A stretch of 8,862 bases of DNA, taken from the NCBI GenBank assembly GCA_016213865.1, contig JACQZL010000019.1, forward strand, positions 2,806 to 11,667, written 5' to 3'. Below are positions 7,305 to 8,862 of this stretch, one piece after another (the first letter of the stretch is position 1; every line of letters starts with the position of its first letter). This stretch comes from Candidatus Rifleibacteriota bacterium. GTDB lineage: Bacteria; UBP17; UBA6191; JACPRK01. A program made the translations under genes and the position numbers. The notes under the pieces were generated by a model. That model worked only from the letters and a program-made list of their open reading frames with translations. It was not told the origin of the DNA and did not search any database.

Positions 7305-7793
7305 GGCGTTGGTTGGACATGCCCGCGGGCGCGGGTGTGGTTGCTCTGAAGCCCGCCACCCCGCCCCCCCACCCCCCCAACCACCCCCCCCCCCCCCACC
7401 CAGGTAGGGTGGAAACGTCGGCCAGTGGTCGAGCTCGAAGAGGATCTCGCCCAGACGATAGGACTCGCGGTCCTTCTCGTCGGTACGGCCCAACACGAGG
7501 CCAACGCCCTCGAGGATCCTGCGGGTCGCTTCGGCGTCGCGGACCTCCGTCTCGTGTTCGTGGCTCTCCTTGAACCCGGTGGTCGGAAGGCGCTCCTTGA
7601 AAGTCAGGATCGACTTGCCCTCGAAGGCCCGGATCCGAATGTAGCCGCCGCGCTGGTGCAACCCTCCATCCGGGAAGTCGAACATCTGGTTGACCTCACG
7701 GCCTTTCTTTACCAAGACGGCCCCCAGTTCGAGCAACTTTCGGCGGAGGTCGTCGGGGTCGACGTCCAACACCTTGACCTCGATCTCGGCCAT
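7296..7793 (-). CDS. CYTH-domain protein (class IV adenylate cyclase/triphosphatase-like), C-terminus replaced by low-complexity tail
   Basis: The protein opens with the CYTH signature ExExK as MAEIEVKV (E3, E5, K7). It continues with the expected basic and acidic strands: YIRIR (51-55), LTFKER (63-68), HETEV (80-84) and ILFELDHWPTFPPYL (117-131). CYTH enzymes bind triphosphate-containing substrates and metal inside a beta-barrel tunnel; class IV adenylate cyclases and thiamine- or tri-polyphosphatases are the known activities, and which applies cannot be told. After PPYL, family members normally continue with a strand like EIEG and about 40 more residues. Here the frame instead enters GGGGGGGWGGGG and an unrelated tail, ending at residue 165 in the 7-bp repeat. 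The barrel is therefore incomplete and the protein is probably impaired, unless the junction is an assembly error. ATG overlaps the era stop as TGATG, with SD GGAGG 7 nt upstream. Confidence 0.8.
   Translation of the reverse strand: MAEIEVKVLDVDPDDLRRKLLELGAVLVKKGREVNQMFDFPDGGLHQRGGYIRIRAFEGKSILTFKERLPTTGFKESHEHETEVRDAEATRRILEGVGLVLGRTDEKDRESYRLGEILFELDHWPTFPPYLGGGGGGGWGGGGAGWRASEQPHPRPRACPTNAST
7359..7401. other. Poly-C/poly-G tract with a 14-base run; possible G-quadruplex on the minus strand
   Basis: C runs on the plus strand: 7359-7362 (4), 7364-7370 (7), 7372-7378 (7), 7384-7397 (14) and 7399-7401 (3), mostly separated by a single base. The complementary G runs are in the CYTH mRNA sense and meet the usual four-run G-quadruplex pattern. 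The CYTH homology stops exactly at this tract. It is also a place where polymerases and assemblers slip, so the run length should not be trusted. Confidence 0.8.
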
Positions 7794-8776
7794 CAGACAC
7801 CCTCCGCCAGGTGCTCGAGGAAGCGGTCGTCGGCTGACCACTTGGGCCGCACCTTGACCCAGAGCGACAGGTCCACGGGCTTGCCGAAGAAGCGACGAAT
7901 GCGCGCTCCGGCCAGACGACGGATGCGAGCGATCATGCTGCCGCCTGCCCCGATGAGGATCCCCTTCTGCGAGTTCTTTTCGACCAGGATGTTCGCCTCG
8001 ACGTGGGGCGGGTTCTGATCCGCCTCGAGCCCCACCAGCTCGACGGCGCACGAGAAGGGGATCTCCTCGCGCGTGACGTGGTAGAGCTGCTCGCGGATGA
8101 ACTCGGTGTAGAGGAACTCGTGACGCTTGTCGACGACGATTTCCGGCGGGTAGAGCGGCGGCCCCTCGGGGAGGAGGCCCGTCAGCACGCGGTCCAGTTC
8201 GTCGAGGTTGGCCTTCTCGAGCGCCGAGACGGGGACGATCTCCTTGGGCTCGAAGACCCGGGTCAACTGGTCCAGGAGCTGAGCCAGCCGACCGCCGCCG
8301 ACCCGGTCGATCTTGTTGACGACCAGGACGCGCGGAGTCGTCACGCCCTGCATCAGGACGGCGTGGGCGTACCGGTTGCGCTCGAGATCGAGGTGCGAGG
8401 CGTCCAGCATGTAGACCAGCACGTCCGCACCCGAGAGCGAGTGGGTGATCTCGCGCCGCATGAAGGCCCCCAGGCCCCGCCCGCGCGAGTGCCAACCGGG
8501 GGTGTCGACCAGCACCATCTGGCGCTCCGGCGTCGTCGAGATGCACCGGATGTGGAACCGGGTCGTCTGCGGCTTGTAGCTGACGATAAGCGGGTCGTTG
8601 GCGAAGAAGCCGTTGATCAGCGTCGATTTCCCGACATTCGGAAGCCCCAACACGGCCACGAACCCGCTGCGAAAACCGGGCATGGGGACGAACTCCGGAG
8701 GCGGGCTCTCTTCCCTCGCGGCCTCGGCGGGCAAACCGGGTGAGGGGGGCGGGGTCGACGCTCCCTCCTGGTTCAC
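7793..8776 (-). CDS. era: GTPase Era
   Basis: Era is a ribosome-associated GTPase that binds the 3' end of 16S rRNA through a KH domain and assists 30S maturation. All landmarks are present, numbered from the GTG at 8776: G1 GLPNVGKS (44-51), G2 KPQTTR (68-73), G3 DTPGW (91-95), G4 NKID (154-157) and G5 SALEKANLDEL (184-194). The KH domain includes VEKNSQKGILIG and a GAGG loop (276-279) where GKGG is usual. The better start is the ATG at 8683 (residue 32): it has GGAG about 9 nt upstream and gives 296 residues, close to the usual Era length of about 300. The GTG at 8776 would add a Pro/Glu-rich tail. The gene is translationally coupled to the CYTH gene by TGATG (7791-7795). Confidence 0.95.
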   Translation of the reverse strand: MNQEGASTPPPSPGLPAEAAREESPPPEFVPMPGFRSGFVAVLGLPNVGKSTLINGFFANDPLIVSYKPQTTRFHIRCISTTPERQMVLVDTPGWHSRGRGLGAFMRREITHSLSGADVLVYMLDASHLDLERNRYAHAVLMQGVTTPRVLVVNKIDRVGGGRLAQLLDQLTRVFEPKEIVPVSALEKANLDELDRVLTGLLPEGPPLYPPEIVVDKRHEFLYTEFIREQLYHVTREEIPFSCAVELVGLEADQNPPHVEANILVEKNSQKGILIGAGGSMIARIRRLAGARIRRFFGKPVDLSLWVKVRPKWSADDRFLEHLAEGV

Positions 8777-8862
8777 GGGGGCCTCGGAGGGGGGCGCGGG
8801 CGGTGCCCCGGACGCGTGGCCTTCGGGCCGCTCTACGCGTTCATCCTCGGAGTCTCGGTCGC
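8684..8862 (-). other. Unassigned Pro/Glu-rich open frame upstream of Era, reaching the window edge
   Basis: The Era frame remains open upstream of the ATG at 8683 to the window edge, reading a low-complexity Pro/Ala/Glu-rich and acidic sequence with no recognisable domain. Another minus-strand frame reads ATETPRMNA and stops with TAG at 8833-8835, which could be the C-terminus of an upstream gene. Either Era has an N-terminal extension, or this is intergenic DNA plus the tail of a neighbour. The sequence does not decide. Confidence 0.35.

Noticed and set aside
7322..7335. Inverted repeat CCCGCG/CGCGGG as a possible terminator
   Set aside because: The loop is only two bases, no T tract follows on either strand, and GC-rich palindromes of this size are common here.

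Overview
The window is a GC-rich bacterial segment (about two-thirds G+C by eye) with dense gene packing, GTG starts and clear Shine-Dalgarno (SD) sequences. The gene set fits an uncultivated GC-rich lineage such as Planctomycetota or a deltaproteobacterial-type group. It includes a second EF-G, a planctomycete/myxobacterial-style TPR protein, a CYTH protein beside Era, and a SEC-C/DUF2384-type protein. No single marker settles the taxonomy. I see no rRNA, tRNA, CRISPR array, transposase or phage gene.

Layout: (1) A plus-strand gene at the left edge (2-877), probably cut at its 5' end, ends in a DUF2384/MbcA-ParS-like domain. It converges on the next block with only 10 bp between stop codons. 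(2) A minus-strand operon runs from 7110 down to 888: an EF-G paralogue; a large TPR protein of unknown function; a GAF-PAS histidine-kinase-like protein carrying an apparent 1-base frameshift; and a small RsbW/SpoIIAB-type ATPase. The last three are coupled by GTGA and ATGA start/stop overlaps. A sigma70-like promoter lies about 90 bp upstream of the EF-G gene. (3) Intergenic DNA at 7111-7295 contains a 7-bp tandem repeat that places stop codons in all six frames. Just beyond it, a run of C tracts (one of 14 bases) interrupts the end of the next gene. (4) A second minus-strand pair follows: era, then a CYTH-domain gene linked by a TGATG overlap. The CYTH gene loses its normal C-terminus at the C tracts.

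How they may work together: era and EF-G act on ribosome biogenesis and function. The TPR/kinase/ATPase trio looks like a sensory or partner-switching module read through from the EF-G paralogue. The kinase's own ATP-binding domain appears eroded while the small downstream ATPase keeps all its nucleotide-binding boxes, so the two may be a split pair; this is inference. I did not find a clearly new defence or mobile system. The points most worth checking are the split kinase, the composite TPR protein, and the damaged CYTH end with its six-frame-stop repeat.
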